A DNA stretch of 14,359 nt from Rhodobacterales bacterium (GTDB taxonomy: Bacteria > Pseudomonadota > Alphaproteobacteria > Rhodobacterales > Rhodobacteraceae), in NCBI GenBank assembly GCA_013298675.1, contig JAAFIJ010000033.1, forward strand, positions 1-14,359, given 5' to 3'. The position numbers and the translations under genes are program-made. Below the pieces are notes generated by a model that saw nothing but the letters and a program-made list of their open reading frames with translations, made no database searches and was not told the DNA's origin. This document shows, one piece after another, positions 6,790 through 13,999 of this stretch. Every line of letters starts with the position of its first letter. Positions within the stretch are counted from its first letter, which is position 1.

Positions 6790-8061
6790 ATGACACAGGT
6801 ACCGCTTCCTGCATCGATGCAGAACCTTGTTGAACGGGTGACGCGCGCCTTTCCACATCTTCCGCGCCTTGCCCCGATGTTCGCCGCTACCCTAAGCAAT
6901 ACTTGGGCAACCACCCTGAAGCCGCAAGCTGATGGCAGTGTTTTCGTGATCACGGGCGATATCCCGGCCATGTGGCTGCGCGATTCTGCGGCTCAGGTCA
7001 GACCGTATTTGCATCTGGCCAAAGATGATCCGGCTATTGCGGCGCTAATTTGCGGCGTGGTCCGCCGCCAAATGCAATATATCCTGATCGACCCCTATGC
7101 GAACGCGTTTAATGAAGCGGCCAATGGGCGATGCCACAACCGGGACAATACCGCGATGGGCCCGTGGGTCTGGGAACGCAAATATGAACTGGACAGCCTT
7201 TGCGCACCGCTGAAACTGGCACATGACCTATGGCGGGTGACAGGGCAAACCAACCATCTTGATGCGACGTTTATGCAGGCAGCCCAATTGATTGTGGACA
7301 CGATCAGCCTTGAGCAAAACCACGCAAGGTCGGACTACCGATTTGAGCGGTTCGATTGCGTCGCGATGGATACCTTGACCAATGCGGGCAATGGAAGCCC
7401 GGTTGGCCCGACGGGGATGAGTTGGTCCGGCTTTCGGCCCAGCGACGATGCCTGCACTTTTAACTACCTGATCCCGTCCAATATGTTCGCAGTTGTAGCC
7501 CTGAATTGCCTGTCGGAATTGCCCGTCGTGCAAGGCGCACTATCAATCCGCGCCAAAGGCTTAGCGGATGAAATTAGACTGGGAATTGAAACCTTTGGCA
7601 AAGTGAACCATCCGACGTTTGGTGAAATCTATGCGTTTGAGGTGGATGGCCTTGGCCATCACGTTGTGATGGATGATGCCAACGTGCCCAGCCTTTTGGC
7701 GATGCCTTACATGGGCTATTGCGACATCAGCGATCCAACATATCAAGCGACGCGTGCTTTTGTGTTGAGTGGTCAGAACCCGTATTTCTTTACGGGTCGC
7801 GCGGCCAAAGGCATCGGAAGCCCGCATACGCCGCGGGATTACATTTGGCCGATATCTTTGTGCATCCAGGGGCTTACCTCGCGCTCTTCAGACGAAAAAC
7901 TGGCTTTGCTGAACAGTCTGATGGCCACTGACGCAGGGACAGGCTTGATGCATGAAGGATTTCACAAAGATGACCCAACCCAGTTTACCCGCCCGTGGTT
8001 TGCTTGGGCAAATTCGATGTTCGCGGAATTTGTGATCAGTCTTTTGCCACAGCAGGCTTAG
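6790..8061 (+). CDS. Glycoside hydrolase family 125, predicted exo-alpha-1,6-mannosidase
   Basis: Family GH125 (formerly DUF1237) contains metal-independent inverting exo-alpha-1,6-mannosidases acting on non-reducing ends of mannosides. The product is 423 residues, a normal length, folding as one (alpha/alpha)6 barrel. Family blocks in order: G-D-I-P-A-M-W-L-R-D-S-A-A-Q (about 56-69), Y-E-L-D-S-L, G-F-R-P-S-D-D-A with D219-D220, N-Y-L-I-P-S-N-M-F-A, M-D-D-A-N-V-P-S-L-L, H-T-P-R-D-Y-I-W-P-I-S, and M-H-E-G-F-H-K-D-D-P with E389. From memory of the family, an Asp of the S-D-D motif is the acid and the Glu of M-H-E-G-F the base. There is no signal peptide, so it should act in the cytoplasm on imported or internal mannosides. 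No transporter or other mannose gene adjoins it. The ATG at 6790 has only a weak ribosome site (AGG 11 bases upstream). Its TAG overlaps the stop of the opposing gene. Confidence 0.88.
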   Translation: MTQVPLPASMQNLVERVTRAFPHLPRLAPMFAATLSNTWATTLKPQADGSVFVITGDIPAMWLRDSAAQVRPYLHLAKDDPAIAALICGVVRRQMQYILIDPYANAFNEAANGRCHNRDNTAMGPWVWERKYELDSLCAPLKLAHDLWRVTGQTNHLDATFMQAAQLIVDTISLEQNHARSDYRFERFDCVAMDTLTNAGNGSPVGPTGMSWSGFRPSDDACTFNYLIPSNMFAVVALNCLSELPVVQGALSIRAKGLADEIRLGIETFGKVNHPTFGEIYAFEVDGLGHHVVMDDANVPSLLAMPYMGYCDISDPTYQATRAFVLSGQNPYFFTGRAAKGIGSPHTPRDYIWPISLCIQGLTSRSSDEKLALLNSLMATDAGTGLMHEGFHKDDPTQFTRPWFAWANSMFAEFVISLLPQQA

Positions 8062-8405
8062 CGCGTTTTTCCGGCGTCGATCACCCCAAAAAACTGCAGT
8101 GCCGTTTCAAGTTCGCTGCGCGCTTTCGCATCTGTTCCGACTCGACTTGCTTTCAGCGCGTCAAAGCGAACCCGCAGCGCCTTTTTCTCTTCGCCTTTAC
8201 AATCGTTCCATGGCCGCCCTTGCAAGCCCATATGCAAGACATAGTAACCAATGAAATGAGGCTGCGCGCCCGCCTCTAGCAATTTCAAATACGCGTTATC
8301 GGCGCCGAGTTCACGGATTTCCTCTGCACTGTAAATACCAGCTTTCGCGAAAGCGGCCTCAGATGCCGGGCCAAGATTGGGAATTGTCGAAATGGCAGAG
8401 GGCAT
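8058..8405 (-). CDS. TfoX/Sxy C-terminal domain protein
   Basis: A 115-residue protein that matches only the C-terminal domain of TfoX/Sxy (PF04994). The domain shows I-P-N-L-G-P-A-S-E-A-A-F-A-K-A-G-I (about 7-23), S-A-E-E-I-R-E-L-G-A-D-N-A-Y-L-K-L-L (26-43), and the later L-Q-G-R-P-W-N-D with a basic helix. The helix-hairpin-helix-like start suggests nucleic-acid binding, but this is inference. TfoX regulates competence in gammaproteobacteria; stand-alone C-terminal domains are common in alphaproteobacteria and have no settled role. The start at 8405 has AGG about nine bases upstream. Its TAA (8060-8058) overlaps the GH125 stop tail to tail. A small Ser/Gln-rich frame lies 88 bases upstream on the same strand and could share a transcript. 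Confidence 0.8.
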   Translation of the reverse strand: MPSAISTIPNLGPASEAAFAKAGIYSAEEIRELGADNAYLKLLEAGAQPHFIGYYVLHMGLQGRPWNDCKGEEKKALRVRFDALKASRVGTDAKARSELETALQFFGVIDAGKTR

Positions 8406-8493
8406 GTGGAAACCTGACTTGGATGTCGGGCAACCTAACTGTCAGCAGCCGAAATTCAAGCCGCATCGTCGCGGATCATATACCGATCACGCG

Positions 8494-8715
8494 TTAGATT
8501 GAGGCCCAATCCCGAAACAGAGGCTTTAGTGCGCCCTGTTGTTGTCCAGATGTGCTGCCAGACATTTGTTGCGCAACCGGTTGGGACCCGGTTTGTTCAA
8601 TGTGGCCGTGTTGCTGGCTCGAGTTCAAGACACGGGCGAACTCTGACGCTTGGCTATACTGTGACGTCGCCGTGCTGTGTCCGTGTTGCTGGGACGCGCT
8701 GGATGATTTTGACAT
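8494..8715 (-). CDS. Possible small Ser/Gln-rich protein, 73 residues
   Basis: I do not recognise a family. The frame runs from an ATG at 8715 with a good ribosome site (GGAG, six bases upstream) to a TAA at 8494. The product is low in complexity and rich in Ser, Gln, His and Gly. It contains the seven-residue unit S-x-Q-Q-H-G-H twice, near residues 7-13 and 33-39. At DNA level the two copies share CCAGCAACACGG followed by one change and CACA. The C-terminus (A-L-K-P-L-F-R-D-W-A-S-I) is less repetitive and mildly amphipathic. No signal peptide or membrane helix is seen. It lies 88 bases upstream of the TfoX-like gene on the same strand, with no terminator visible between. It may be a real disordered protein or a chance frame; the ribosome site and internal duplication tip me slightly toward real. 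Confidence 0.45.
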   Translation of the reverse strand: MSKSSSASQQHGHSTATSQYSQASEFARVLNSSQQHGHIEQTGSQPVAQQMSGSTSGQQQGALKPLFRDWASI

Positions 8716-8889
8716 TCGCTGCTCCGCGATTTGGTTTTTTGGGCCTTTGGCCTTAGTGTGTTGTTAACCATTCCTACGGCGAAATTATGGCATAAGGGCA
8801 GGTTGAGCGCGCCCTACATGATTTACGGTAAGTTGGCAATTGCGATAGGTTTGCATGGGCGGGGGAATGGACCAAAAATTTATACTTGG

Positions 8890-8930
8890 CCACATCAAGT
8901 GATTTGGTTCGCGTGGATCCCTTGATGTGG
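8890..8930. repeat. Perfect 10-base inverted repeat
   Basis: CCACATCAAG (8890-8899) and CTTGATGTGG (8921-8930) are exact reverse complements separated by 21 bases. No T run follows on either strand, so it is not a simple terminator. It could be an RNA stem or a pair of protein-binding half sites. Confidence 0.6.
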
Positions 8931-8981
8931 GGTCATTTCCTGCAATCGATTTCGCGACGCCTTTGCACAAACTGGCGCAGC

Positions 8982-9017
8982 AAATCATTCCCACCCAAAA
9001 TACTATGAGAATGATTT
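8982..9017. repeat. Perfect 9-base inverted repeat
   Basis: AAATCATTC (8982-8990) and GAATGATTT (9009-9017) are exact reverse complements around 18 bases. It is followed by AGGTGCAGC rather than a T run, so a terminator is unlikely. Confidence 0.55.
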
Positions 9018-9052
9018 AGGTGCAGCAAAAACCTCGGCAGCAACACGAAGAT

Positions 9053-9076
9053 CGCAAAATTTCTTCACATTTTGCG
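9053..9076. repeat. Perfect 8-base inverted repeat, short loop
   Basis: CGCAAAAT (9053-9060) and ATTTTGCG (9069-9076) are exact reverse complements with an eight-base loop. The 24-base span would suit either a dimeric regulator or a small hairpin. There is no T run after it. Confidence 0.5.
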
Positions 9077-9170
9077 CTACAATATTCAACAATAGGGTGC
9101 ATGGGGCGGAAATTATTTCTGGCGAAAACTTTTCTGTTCGGTGTCGAAGTACCCTAACGGCCCCACTTGT

Positions 9171-9181
9171 AAGCGCTTTGG
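9171..9181 (-). promoter_or_regulatory. Candidate LacI-family operator, distal copy
   Basis: On the minus strand this reads CCAAAGCGCTT, with the palindrome AAGCGCTT at 9171-9178, flanked as TTGT-AAGCGCTT-TGGT. Many LacI/GalR-family regulators of sugar use bind palindromes centred on CG within AAxCGxTT. It repeats, inverted, 85 bases nearer glgP. The regulator is unknown and not in the window. Confidence 0.45.
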
Positions 9182-9252
9182 TAGTTTCGATGTAAAAAAA
9201 ATGTTAATTTACAATTTTCTACGCTGGCCTTATCGCGCAAGTTCGCAAAGCC

Positions 9253-9263
9253 CCAAAGCGCTT
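9253..9263 (+). promoter_or_regulatory. Candidate LacI-family operator, proximal copy
   Basis: This is the same 11 bases, CCAAAGCGCTT, as at 9181-9171 but on the plus strand. With the next base the core becomes a perfect 10-base palindrome AAAGCGCTTT (9255-9264). It lies about 100 bases before the glgP start and upstream of the candidate -35 element. The spacing of 85 bases between core centres, about eight helical turns, would allow looping by a tetramer or cooperative binding. Confidence 0.45.
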
Positions 9264-9301
9264 TTTTTGGTGTTTGCAACCGCGTTTTGGTCAATCGTGG
9301 G

Positions 9302-9329
9302 TTGACGTAGCGGCCTGTCCGGTTAGGCT
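9302..9329 (+). promoter_or_regulatory. Candidate sigma-70-type promoter for glgP
   Basis: TTGACG (9302-9307) and TAGGCT (9324-9329) are separated by 16 bases and lie 34 bases or more before the glgP ATG. The -35 element is close to consensus and the -10 element only fair. This was found by eye. Confidence 0.4.
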
Positions 9330-9362
9330 TGCGATTATTGGAATAAGCCGGAGGCCCCATTA

Positions 9363-11777
9363 ATGGAACAAGTCGAAGGTTCTGATATGTTTAAAACTCA
9401 AGTCTCACTTTCCGAACTGCGCAGCGATGTTCTGCGTCATTTGACTTTCACCATCGGCAAGAACGAGTCAAAGGCGTCAGCCTATGACTGGCGGATGGCG
9501 CTGTCCTATTCCATTCGTGATCGAATTGTCGGGCCTTGGTTTGCGTCATCGCAGCGCGCTTGGGCCGAGGATCGCAAACGCATTTATTATTTGTCGATGG
9601 AATTTCTGATTGGTCGCATCCTAGAGGATGCAACAGTCAACGTCGGCTTGCGCGACATGGCCGAAGAAGTGATGGCAGGTTTCGGCCTCGATTTCCGCAG
9701 CCTTGTGGAAGAAGAGCCTGATGCGGCGCTTGGAAACGGTGGTTTGGGCAGGTTGGCCGCATGTTTCATGGAAAGCATGGCGACAGTGGGTTGCCCTGCC
9801 TATGGATACGGCATTCGGTATGAGCACGGGCTTTTCAAACAACGTTTTGAAGCAGGGATGCAGGCAGAAGCCCCCGAGGATTGGTTAAACCAATCCAACC
9901 CCTGGGAGTTTGCGCGGCCTGAAAGTAACTATACAATTCCGTTCAAGGGTCACGTTGAAACGAAAAACGGGGCAGAGGTCTGGGTTCCGGGCGAGACAGT
10001 TTTCGCCAGTGCTTATGACACCCCTGTTGTGGGCTGGCAGGCAAAATGGGCAAACACTTTGCGGCTATGGTCGGCCAAGCCGACCACGCTGTTCGACCTT
10101 GATCGGTTCAACCGCGGTGATTACGCGGCCGCCGCAGAGCCAGAGGCATTGGCGCGCACTCTAAGCCGCGTGCTCTATCCCGATGACACGACCTATCAGG
10201 GCAAAGAGCTGCGCCTGAAACAAGAGTTCTTTCTGACATCGGCCGCACTGCAAGACATTGTGCGCCGGTTTAAAGCGTCGCATTCGAATCTGAGTGACTT
10301 GCCAAAATACGTGGCCATTCAGATGAATGACACCCATCCCGCCATCGCTGGACCAGAATTGATCCGGCTTCTGGTCGATGAAAATGGAATGGCTTTTAGC
10401 GACGCCATCGAAACGGCGCAGGCCTGTTTGGGGTATACCAACCATACCTTGTTGCCTGAGGCGCTTGAGCGTTGGGCGACGTTTACCTTTGGCACCGTTC
10501 TGCCGCGCCATATGCAAATTGTCGAACGCATCGACAGCTGGCATCGCAACACTTTCCATCCGCCGCACTATGTTGGCATTGTCAAACATCACGAAGTGCG
10601 CATGGGCGAGTTGGCCTTTATCATGGCGCACAAGGTAAACGGTGTGTCCGCGCTGCATTCGGATCTGGTCAAGAAGAACCTGTTCTCAGAATTGGACGCA
10701 CTGCATCCGGGTCGGATTATCAACCAGACAAATGGCGTAACCCCCCGACGTTGGCTCAAGATGTCGAACCGTCCGTTGTCGGCGTTGATTACCCAAACGA
10801 TTGGCGACGGGTGGGAATCCGACCTTGACCGCCTTCGCGAACTTGAGCCATTGGCAGACGACGCCGCATTCCAAGCGGCCTTCATGAAGGCCAAGCACGA
10901 CAACAAAGTGGCACTCACCGGTTGGATTTCCAAAACCTGCGGTGTTGACGTGTCTCCAGACGCAATGTTTGACGTGCAAATCAAACGGATCCACGAATAC
11001 AAGCGCCAGCTGTTGAATATCCTGCAAACGGTTGCGCATTGGCAAGCCATCAAGGCAAATCCAACGGCAAAATGGGTCCCACGGGTCAAGATATTTGGTG
11101 GCAAGTCGGCGCCGGGCTATGCCGTTGCCAAAGAAATCATCCATCTGATCAATGACATAGCCAAAGTGATCAATGCAGACGTCACCACCAACAAGTACCT
11201 GAAAATCGTCTATCCCGCCAACTACAACGTCAGCATGGCCGAACGACTGGTGCCCGCAGCCGATCTGTCAGAACAGATCTCGACGGCCGGGAAAGAGGCG
11301 TCTGGCACAGGCAACATGAAGTTCATGATTAACGGTGCGCCCACGATTGGCACGCTGGACGGGGCGAATGTCGAAATTCTGCAAGAGGTAGGGGCGGAGA
11401 ACTTCTTCCTGTTTGGCCTGACCGCGGATCAAGTTGTCAAACGCAGGGAAGACCCAGACCATTCCCGCAAAGCGATTGAGGCAAGTCCCGCTTTACAAGC
11501 AGTGCTTCAGATGATCGCCGACGGTGTGTTTAGTCCAGAGCAGAAAGACCGCTACCATGGTCTTGTGCACCGCATGTGGCATTCGGATTATTTCCTTGTG
11601 GCCTCAGACTTTGATGCCTTTAATGCAACCCAAGCAAAGGTTGACGCCGTTTATGCAGATCCAAAAGCTTGGGCGAAAATGGCGATTTTGAACACGGCCC
11701 GGTCCGGCTATTTTTCATCGGACCGGACGATCAGGTCTTACATGAGCGAAATTTGGTCAATCCCGTCAGCACTTTAA
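9363..11777 (+). CDS. glgP: Glycogen/alpha-glucan phosphorylase
   Basis: Cytoplasmic PLP enzyme of family GT35 that splits terminal alpha-1,4-glucose units of glycogen with phosphate to give glucose-1-phosphate. The product is 804 residues from ATG 9363, which has GGAGG eight bases upstream; an ATG at 9387 (M-F-K-T-Q) is an alternative. Family blocks are clear: Y-Y-L-S-M-E-F-L-I-G-R near residue 80, A-A-L-G-N-G-G-L-G-R-L-A-A-C-F (about 121-135), Q-M-N-D-T-H-P-A-I-A, and the PLP signature E-A-S-G-T-G-N-M-K-F-M-I-N-G-A with the Schiff-base lysine K653. It is first of a tight operon; glgB starts nine bases after its stop. Having the degradative gene first is a frequent order in Rhodobacterales as I recall. 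Mammalian-type regulatory phosphorylation is not expected in bacterial enzymes. Confidence 0.96.
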   Translation: MEQVEGSDMFKTQVSLSELRSDVLRHLTFTIGKNESKASAYDWRMALSYSIRDRIVGPWFASSQRAWAEDRKRIYYLSMEFLIGRILEDATVNVGLRDMAEEVMAGFGLDFRSLVEEEPDAALGNGGLGRLAACFMESMATVGCPAYGYGIRYEHGLFKQRFEAGMQAEAPEDWLNQSNPWEFARPESNYTIPFKGHVETKNGAEVWVPGETVFASAYDTPVVGWQAKWANTLRLWSAKPTTLFDLDRFNRGDYAAAAEPEALARTLSRVLYPDDTTYQGKELRLKQEFFLTSAALQDIVRRFKASHSNLSDLPKYVAIQMNDTHPAIAGPELIRLLVDENGMAFSDAIETAQACLGYTNHTLLPEALERWATFTFGTVLPRHMQIVERIDSWHRNTFHPPHYVGIVKHHEVRMGELAFIMAHKVNGVSALHSDLVKKNLFSELDALHPGRIINQTNGVTPRRWLKMSNRPLSALITQTIGDGWESDLDRLRELEPLADDAAFQAAFMKAKHDNKVALTGWISKTCGVDVSPDAMFDVQIKRIHEYKRQLLNILQTVAHWQAIKANPTAKWVPRVKIFGGKSAPGYAVAKEIIHLINDIAKVINADVTTNKYLKIVYPANYNVSMAERLVPAADLSEQISTAGKEASGTGNMKFMINGAPTIGTLDGANVEILQEVGAENFFLFGLTADQVVKRREDPDHSRKAIEASPALQAVLQMIADGVFSPEQKDRYHGLVHRMWHSDYFLVASDFDAFNATQAKVDAVYADPKAWAKMAILNTARSGYFSSDRTIRSYMSEIWSIPSAL

Positions 11778-11786
11778 GGAACACAG

Positions 11787-13961
11787 ATGGCAATTCCCAG
11801 CATCGATCCCGGGGCGGCACAAGCGATCATCGAGGGTCGCCACGGAGATCCATTTTCGGTGCTGGGCATCCACCCATTGGGCAAGCTGTGGCGCGTCACG
11901 GCCTTTGTGCCGGGGGCCGAACGTTTGTGGCTGACCGGGGCTGTCGATGTTGAGGCGGTTCAGGTCACAGGCTTTCCCGGACTGTTCGAAGCTACCTTGA
12001 AAAAGCGCGTCAGCTACAGATTGCGTGCGCAAGGACATGGGACGGAATGGTCGTTTGAAGATCCGTTCCGCTTTGGTCCGGTCTTGGGTGAGGTGGACGA
12101 ATACCTGTTGGGCGAAGGCACACACAAGCGCATCTGGCAGGCGCTTGGTGCGCATCTGATCGAACACGAAGGTGTTGCGGGCACACATTTCGCGGTTTGG
12201 GCCCCAAATGCGCAGCGGGTGTCTGTGGTTGGTGACTTTAACGTCTGGGATGGGCGGCGACATCCGATGCGGCGACGCGGCGCGACCGGCGTTTGGGAGA
12301 GCTTTGTCCCAAGCGTGGGCGAAGGCACTGCCTATAAATATGAGATCCGGGCAGGTAACGGTGATCTGATGCCACTCAAGGCGGACCCGGTCGGCTTTGG
12401 GTCAGAACATGCGCCCAAAAACGCCAGCGTCGTGCGGCAAATTCCGACAAAGCCTTGGACCGATCAAGGCTGGATGGCCGGACGCGCGGCCCGTCACACC
12501 ATTGACGCGCCCATTTCAGTTTACGAGGTGCAGTTGGGATCGTGGCGGCGCGCGCCGGGCAACCGGATGCTAAGCTACGCCGAACTCGCCACGCAATTGG
12601 TCGAATACGTAGCATCGATGGGCTTCACCCATATCGAACTGATGCCAGTTTCGGAATATCCATTTGACGGGTCATGGGGTTATCAGCCTGTAGGTATGTT
12701 TGCGCCCACCGTGCGCCACGGAACCCCCGCAGAGTTTGCTGAGTTGATTGACGCAGCCCACCGCGCCGGTTTGGGCGTCTTGTTGGATTGGGTGCCAGGA
12801 CATTTCCCAACCGATCCGCATGGCTTGGGCCGTTTTGATGGAAGCGCCCTTTATGAACATGCCGACCCCAAAGAAGGGTTTCACCAAGACTGGAACACTC
12901 TGATTTACAATTACGGCCGGTCTGAGGTGTCAAACTACCTGACCTCAAACGCGCTTTATTGGCTTGAAGTATATCACCTTGATGGCCTGCGCGTAGATGC
13001 AGTGGCATCGATGCTCTACCGCGACTATTCGCGCGACGCAGGGCAATGGGTGCCCAACAAAGACGGCGGGCGCGAGAATTATGAAGCGATCGATCTGTTA
13101 AAGCGGATGAACGTCACGACCTATGGTGAATGTCCGGGGATCATGACCATAGCCGAGGAAAGCACCGCCTTTGCAGGCGTGTCGCGCCCGGTTAATCACG
13201 GGGGTCTTGGTTTTGGCTTTAAGTGGAACATGGGCTGGATGAACGATACGCTGTCTTACATGCAGCGCGATCCGATTTACCGCAAACACCACCACCACCA
13301 GATGACCTTTGGCCTGCACTATGCGTGGTCCGAAAACTATTTGCTGCCGATCAGCCACGACGAAGTTGTCCATGGCAAAGGCAGCATGTTGTCCAAAATG
13401 CCCGGAAGTGAGGCCGAGCAATTCGCCAATCTGCGCGCCTATTACGGGTTCATGTGGGCGCATCCGGGCAAAAAACTTCTTTTCATGGGTCAAGAGTTTG
13501 CGCAGCGAAGCGAATGGAATCATGAGCAAAGCCTGGATTGGCATCTGCTTGATCACGCTCCACACCGTGGAATGCAGGCCTTGGTGCGCGATTTGAACAA
13601 GGTCTACCGTGAGACGCCTGCACTGCACGTCAACGATTGCCGCCCCGAAGGGTTTCAGTGGTTGGATAGCAATGATGCAGAAGGCTCCACCTATTCGTGG
13701 ATACGCAAAGGCGGCGCGGCCGATGCAATGGTTGTCGTGGCGGTGAACATGACACCAGTAGAACGCAGAGTACGGGTTGGTCTGCCTTTGCCTGGGCTCT
13801 GGGACGAGATTTTGAACAGCGACGCAGAGGTTTACGGGGGCGGGAACCGGGGGAACCTAGGAGGGGTGAACTCAGAGGACATACCGTGGAATGGGCAAGA
13901 GCAATCGGCGCTTGTGACGTTGCCGCCGCTTACGGCCATCTATCTTAAGCAAGGAATATGA
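11787..13961 (+). CDS. glgB: 1,4-alpha-glucan branching enzyme
   Basis: Cytoplasmic enzyme of GH13 (subfamily 9) that cuts an alpha-1,4 chain and re-attaches it by an alpha-1,6 bond, making the branches of glycogen. The product is 724 residues, as in E. coli (728). An N-terminal glucan-binding region comes first, then the CBM48-type domain (G-T-H-F-A-V-W-A-P-N-A-Q-R-V-S-V-V-G-D-F-N-V-W, about 131-153), then the barrel from V-Y-E-V-Q-L-G-S-W. Catalytic residues: nucleophile D404 in D-G-L-R-V-D-A-V-A-S-M, acid E457 in T-I-A-E-E-S, and D525 in I-S-H-D-E-V-V-H-G-K. These are each one position before the E. coli residues. AAGGA six bases before the ATG overlaps the end of glgP, so translation is probably coupled. 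Confidence 0.97.
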   Translation: MAIPSIDPGAAQAIIEGRHGDPFSVLGIHPLGKLWRVTAFVPGAERLWLTGAVDVEAVQVTGFPGLFEATLKKRVSYRLRAQGHGTEWSFEDPFRFGPVLGEVDEYLLGEGTHKRIWQALGAHLIEHEGVAGTHFAVWAPNAQRVSVVGDFNVWDGRRHPMRRRGATGVWESFVPSVGEGTAYKYEIRAGNGDLMPLKADPVGFGSEHAPKNASVVRQIPTKPWTDQGWMAGRAARHTIDAPISVYEVQLGSWRRAPGNRMLSYAELATQLVEYVASMGFTHIELMPVSEYPFDGSWGYQPVGMFAPTVRHGTPAEFAELIDAAHRAGLGVLLDWVPGHFPTDPHGLGRFDGSALYEHADPKEGFHQDWNTLIYNYGRSEVSNYLTSNALYWLEVYHLDGLRVDAVASMLYRDYSRDAGQWVPNKDGGRENYEAIDLLKRMNVTTYGECPGIMTIAEESTAFAGVSRPVNHGGLGFGFKWNMGWMNDTLSYMQRDPIYRKHHHHQMTFGLHYAWSENYLLPISHDEVVHGKGSMLSKMPGSEAEQFANLRAYYGFMWAHPGKKLLFMGQEFAQRSEWNHEQSLDWHLLDHAPHRGMQALVRDLNKVYRETPALHVNDCRPEGFQWLDSNDAEGSTYSWIRKGGAADAMVVVAVNMTPVERRVRVGLPLPGLWDEILNSDAEVYGGGNRGNLGGVNSEDIPWNGQEQSALVTLPPLTAIYLKQGI

Positions 13962-13999
13962 TTTTAATGCGGGGCTAACCGCAAAAACGGGAGGGCGAC

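Larger units (their letters stand above)
8716..9362. other. Long non-coding region upstream of the glycogen operon
   Basis: About 650 bases without a credible gene; the open frames here lack ribosome sites or recognisable products. The stretch is locally more AT-rich than its surroundings, especially 9050-9225. It holds three perfect inverted repeats (8890-8930, 8982-9017, 9053-9076), a smaller one (9191-9213), three copies of GCAGCAA (8977, 9022, 9037), two AAGCGCTT palindromes (9171 and 9256) and a candidate promoter (9302-9329), each described separately where useful. The left end must also hold the promoter of the minus-strand small frame. A small RNA gene is possible, but I see no intrinsic terminator to define one. 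Confidence 0.6.

Noticed and set aside
8731..8925. A 64-codon plus-strand frame in the non-coding region with a hydrophobic start
   Set aside because: It begins at a TTG without a ribosome site, has no family resemblance, and overlaps the first inverted repeat.
8890..8930. Inverted repeat as an intrinsic terminator
   Set aside because: There is no T run after the stem on either strand and the loop is long.
9154..9360. A 68-codon minus-strand frame upstream of glgP
   Set aside because: It covers the palindromic sites and the candidate promoter and has no credible product.
11766..12263. A 165-codon minus-strand open frame opposite the start of glgB
   Set aside because: It is a shadow of glgB with no ribosome site or family match.
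13290..13301. Run of His codons in glgB (H-H-H-H) as a tag or assembly artefact
   Set aside because: It sits in the middle of conserved GlgB sequence before the active-site block and fits a natural loop.
6790..13961. A single locus linking GH125 and glycogen genes as one pathway
   Set aside because: GH125 acts on mannosides, the units are separated by convergent genes and about 650 non-coding bases, and nothing shows a shared transcript.
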